From Corella eumyota (Eukaryota; Chordata; Ascidiacea; Phlebobranchia; Corellidae), in assembly GCA_963082875.1 (NCBI GenBank), contig OY720097.1, positions 22,886,501 to 22,950,500 on the forward strand: DNA of 64,000 nt, given 5' to 3'. The notes beneath the pieces were generated by a model. It did no database searches. It was given only the letters and a program-made list of their open reading frames with translations, and was not told the origin of the DNA. Positions 61,005 to 64,000 of this stretch are shown piece by piece. The stretch's first letter is position 1. Each line of letters begins with the position of its first letter. Position numbers and translations under genes: made by a program.

Positions 61005-63910
61005 TTATTTTACTTCCTCCATGTAGTCCATCCTTCGAGGTTGTTTCTCTCCAATTGAGTGATCTTCAGTGAGGTCAATCATTGAACTCTGAGTGCTACT
61101 CATTACACTGTCGCCTGCCTTTAATGTAAGTGAGTGGGTTAAATAAAATATTTTTTTAAATATTTAATTTTTTTTTCAGTTTGAACAACTTAATTTTTTG
61201 GACCCTAAAAAGTAATGAGATTTTGAAACAGAAAAAATATTGAGAACAATATTATTTAATTATTGCAATAATATTAAAGTAATAACCAATCATTGGATAA
61301 GTAGTGACTATAGAGTTATGAAGGGTATATATAGGGGCAAGGGAAAATAAAAGATCCAACTAATTACCAAACAAAAGCAACTATTTACTGCACAGAACTA
61401 CACAGGACGCGTTGACTGTTTTTACTGTCATTTATTAAAAGCCAGGTACCGACAATAATACACTTTTTGTTAAACCTTGCCCTAACTCTCTTTTACTAAA
61501 TGCCCCGAGTTGCCCTAATATAAAATAAACAGTCTTCGTGATTTTATTTTATATCTTGTGCAGTAAATGTATTGTCCTATATAACCCTGTGTGGTAATTA
61601 GTAGGACCGGGTACATAAATATATTTTAAGTAACATTTAAATTAATAAAACAATTCAGTGAGAACCATTAGGTCAAAGTAAATTTAAAGACCAAAAAATT
61701 ATAAATAATAAAACCAGCTTACTAAAAAAATACAGAATAATTTTACATAAAGAAATATATTCTTAACATAAATGTAAACAAAATGTTACCTGTATATCTT
61801 CACTAATACTTGCAGTTTGATGACTCGCACTGTTAAAATCATCTTCATAATCGGGTTGTTTTCTACCAGCTACAAATTAAAATAAATTAACTATAAACCT
61901 TATTGATATTAGAGTTTTATTGACAATATTGTTACCAGTATAAGTTTTATTCTAAAGGTATAAAATATTATTATTATTAGGGTGATGATATTGGTAAAGT
62001 TTTATCAACAAAACTAGTTGATCCTTTGATTCTCGGTGCTTTGGTCGGCATTTTAATTGTCATCATATGGTTACAACTCTCAACTAACATATATGCCTGT
62101 GATAATTTACCCGTGCACCACAACTGGCAGTTTTTATTTATTTTGACGGCTGTTTAATCGGACATACAAAGCATTAACACATTAATCAATAAGCATCATT
62201 TAACAAATAAATATGTGCATGTTTATTAAAATATTGTCAAATATTTAAATTAGAATCTTAAAATATACACTTTTTGGCTTATAATAATTGTCTTTATTTA
62301 GTTTGTAAAATAATATTAGTAGTTGTAGGTTTCAACTTACCCTGCCAGTTTGAAATGGTTGGGTTGCTTGTTGATTGGGATGGGGTAAGTGGGGGTAATT
62401 TGCTAAAAACAAATTGATTGATATATTGTTAGGCAATAACTTTTAGCCCTTAAAGTAATTCCTGCTAAGTCAATAAACTAATAATTAGTTTAATAAACAA
62501 ACAATCGAGAAAGTTGAAATATTAAAACTAATTCAATATTTTGTTGTTGGCAAATCCTACATCGAGGATAAATCAAAATATTAAACGAACCTAGCAGGTT
62601 TAGTTGATGTGTAAACGTCGTCATCAAAAAAGTTGTCGGAACTTTCCATTTCTTCAACTTGGGTTGGTTTTAAATAATCTTCAGATAAACCTAAATTTGT
62701 TTGAATATATTTAGTAAAAACTTAAAAATTGGTTTAAAAAGTCAGTTATCAAACAAATTAAAATTTAGTTAAATTACTCACATATATAATTTATAAAATG
62801 TCACAAAATAAATTTAATAAAAATTTTCACCTTGATTTTCTGAAACTTTTGGTTCTGTTAAACTTTTAGATAAAGGAGAAATATTTCTTTCATTCTGAAA
62901 CAAAATTTATAAAAATTAACAACAGAAAAAATGTTTAAAAAAAAACAAAAATTAGGATGTTTTATTAATTGTATTCTGGGGTTCTGTGTTTGATTCCCAC
63001 TACAGGTAGATTGTTTAGTTAAGTTTTAATGGGACTAGTTTAAAAATATTCCAAACTGTTGAAGTCAACTAGAGATTGGGTCAGGGTAACAAATGTTACT
63101 CTTTGTTTGGGTCATTAAGTCGACCTTCCCACATCGAGTATAAATAAATATGGAGACAAATCAACTTACTTTTGAGTTTTGCATCCTTACTGAAGTGAAA
63201 TCATTGATATTTATTGAGTTGTTAGGAGAACCAGGACTGACCACGTTGTAACATATTTCGTGTAATTTTTGGTACAAACTCATGACATCATGTAAATTTA
63301 AATCTAAAAAATTTTAATATTTTAAAACAACAAAATGTTTAAAAAGAAGTTGACCAGGCAGTGTGGTGTAGTGGTCAGGACACTTGCTACACTACATGAG
63401 GTCCTGTGTTCGATCCCCAGTAATCCCACTCTGTAGCGCCCTTGAGTAATGCGCTATAAACAGCATGAACTCCTGCTGAGCCAGCACTTATCAGCAGCTT
63501 AATTATCGGGCAATTATAATCTATATAATATCTCAAAATGGCAAAGTTAACTCGGGACCGGGTCGATGTAACTGATGTTACTCTATGTTTAGGTCAAGCA
63601 TTCGACCTTCCCACATCAAGGATAAAGATATATACAAAAAGGGTACATGAATAAAGTGTATATATGTATAAAGTTAAAATAGATTTAAATTTGCTAAAAT
63701 GCAAAATAAAAAAAAAGATTATTTAATTTTTTTACTTTGTTGGTAGTTTAGTAATTCCTCATCGAGAAATCGCTGGAGCATGAAATCAGGAAATCGAGGA
63801 CAAAGTGAAGCTAGAACCTGATTGGCTGATGTGGAAACAATAAAACCATTGTCTTCGTGAAGGGAAAAACACTCTTCCACTTTTTCCATTTGTTCAGATG
63901 AAGGAAGAGA
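61005..63910 (-). CDS. 3' part of an acidic gene, possibly CEP43/FOP-like at its C-terminus (runs off the edge)
   Basis: Seven exons were assembled by eye with matching phases: 63910-63736, 63303-63170, 62894-62831, 62690-62591, 62402-62341, 61869-61790 and 61118-61005, giving about 242 C-terminal residues. The first exon visible has GFIVSTSANQVLASLCPRF and FMLQRFLDEELLNYQQ. The next has LHDVMSLYQKLHEICYNVV. The rest is low-complexity, Ser- and Asp-rich: EEMESSDNFFDDDVYTS, then QPDYEDDFNSASHQTASISE, ending MDYMEEVK. The last acidic motifs recall the C-terminal half of the centrosomal protein CEP43/FGFR1OP as I remember it. The upstream part does not obviously fit that protein, so the identity is open. 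A SINE and a decayed SINE lie in its introns. Confidence 0.6.
61981..62157 (+). CDS. Exon-like membrane ORF inside an intron of the minus-strand gene
   Basis: On the plus strand a clean acceptor (TTATTATTATTAG) is followed by 58 codons and a stop. The product has a hydrophilic start (GDDIGKVLSTK), a strong membrane helix (LILGALVGILIVIIWLQL) and a Cys- and His-containing end (ACDNLPVHHNW). It has no Met, so it would be a terminal exon. No upstream exon is certain. Exon 2 of the gene at 58,977 ends in the same phase (59,338), so alternative splicing to it is formally possible. A chance open frame or a decayed gene piece cannot be excluded. Confidence 0.35.
   Translation, partial: GDDIGKVLSTKLVDPLILGALVGILIVIIWLQLSTNIYACDNLPVHHNWQFLFILTAV
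62983..63148 (+). mobile_element. Decayed SINE
   Basis: GGGGTTCTGTGTTTGATTCCC (box B region), AACTAGAGATTGGGTCAGGG, AACAAATGTTACTC and CGACCTTCCCACATCGAG appear in family order, with most of the middle lost. Confidence 0.7.
63356..63640 (+). mobile_element. Full-length tRNA-derived SINE
   Basis: The head has GGCAGTGTGGTGTAGTGG and TGTGTTCGATCCCC. The body has CTGTAGCGCCCTTGAGTAAT, GCGCTATAAACAGC, ACTCGGGACCGGGTCG and a CCCACATCAAGGATAAAGAT tail. It lies in an intron of the right-edge gene. Confidence 0.94.
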
Positions 63911-64000
63911 CTAAAAAATAAAAAAATAAAAAAATAAATGAATTTAAATTTATACAAAAAATAAGTCAATTAAAAAACAAAAATTTGTTTATTTTAAATA

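Overview
The window looks like nuclear DNA from a tunicate, most likely Ciona or a close relative. It is very AT-rich, its genes have short exons and small introns, and it is peppered with short tRNA-derived SINEs. Its conserved proteins are clearly animal: proteasome ATPase Rpt1/PSMC2, an otopetrin proton channel and prefoldin subunit 3. The species assignment is an inference from these traits.

Layout. (1) 1-22,405 is a satellite: about 68 head-to-tail monomers of roughly 310 bp up to 21,325, then an orientation flip, two or three inverted monomers and a decayed edge monomer. (2) 22,406-28,826 is gene-poor DNA with small degenerate tandem repeats. (3) 28,827-44,938 is a compact gene cluster: PSMC2 (-, six exons), an otopetrin gene (+, twelve exons), prefoldin 3 (+, three exons) and a small mitochondrial-type membrane protein resembling FAM162 (-, four exons). 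SINEs, two minisatellites and an unnamed dispersed repeat lie in their introns and spacers. (4) 45,115-58,683 is a 13.6-kb DNA transposon with 435-bp terminal inverted repeats and an 8-10 bp target-site duplication. It carries two large arrays of the same 526-bp repeat in opposite orientations and a central block of four minus-strand reading frames. (5) 58,694-64,000 holds an unrecognised small membrane-protein gene (+), a perfect 42-bp hairpin, and the 3' part of an acidic, possibly centrosomal gene (-) running off the right edge. One intron of that gene contains a plus-strand exon-like membrane ORF.

The transposon is the most unusual object. Its frames give two related zinc modules (the second a PHD finger), a FLYWCH-like zinc region, a DDE transposase with the D...CxxH...E signature, and one 856-residue protein that fuses a Ulp1-type SUMO protease to a ubiquitin-specific protease, both with intact catalytic residues. 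The features fit a MULE-like or KDZ/Zisupton-like element. It sits between two head-to-head genes (ATGs at 44,938 and 58,977), so before insertion their start codons were only about 0.46 kb apart and probably shared a promoter region.

All gene models were spliced by eye from GT-AG signals, frame continuity and remembered family sequences. No database search was possible.
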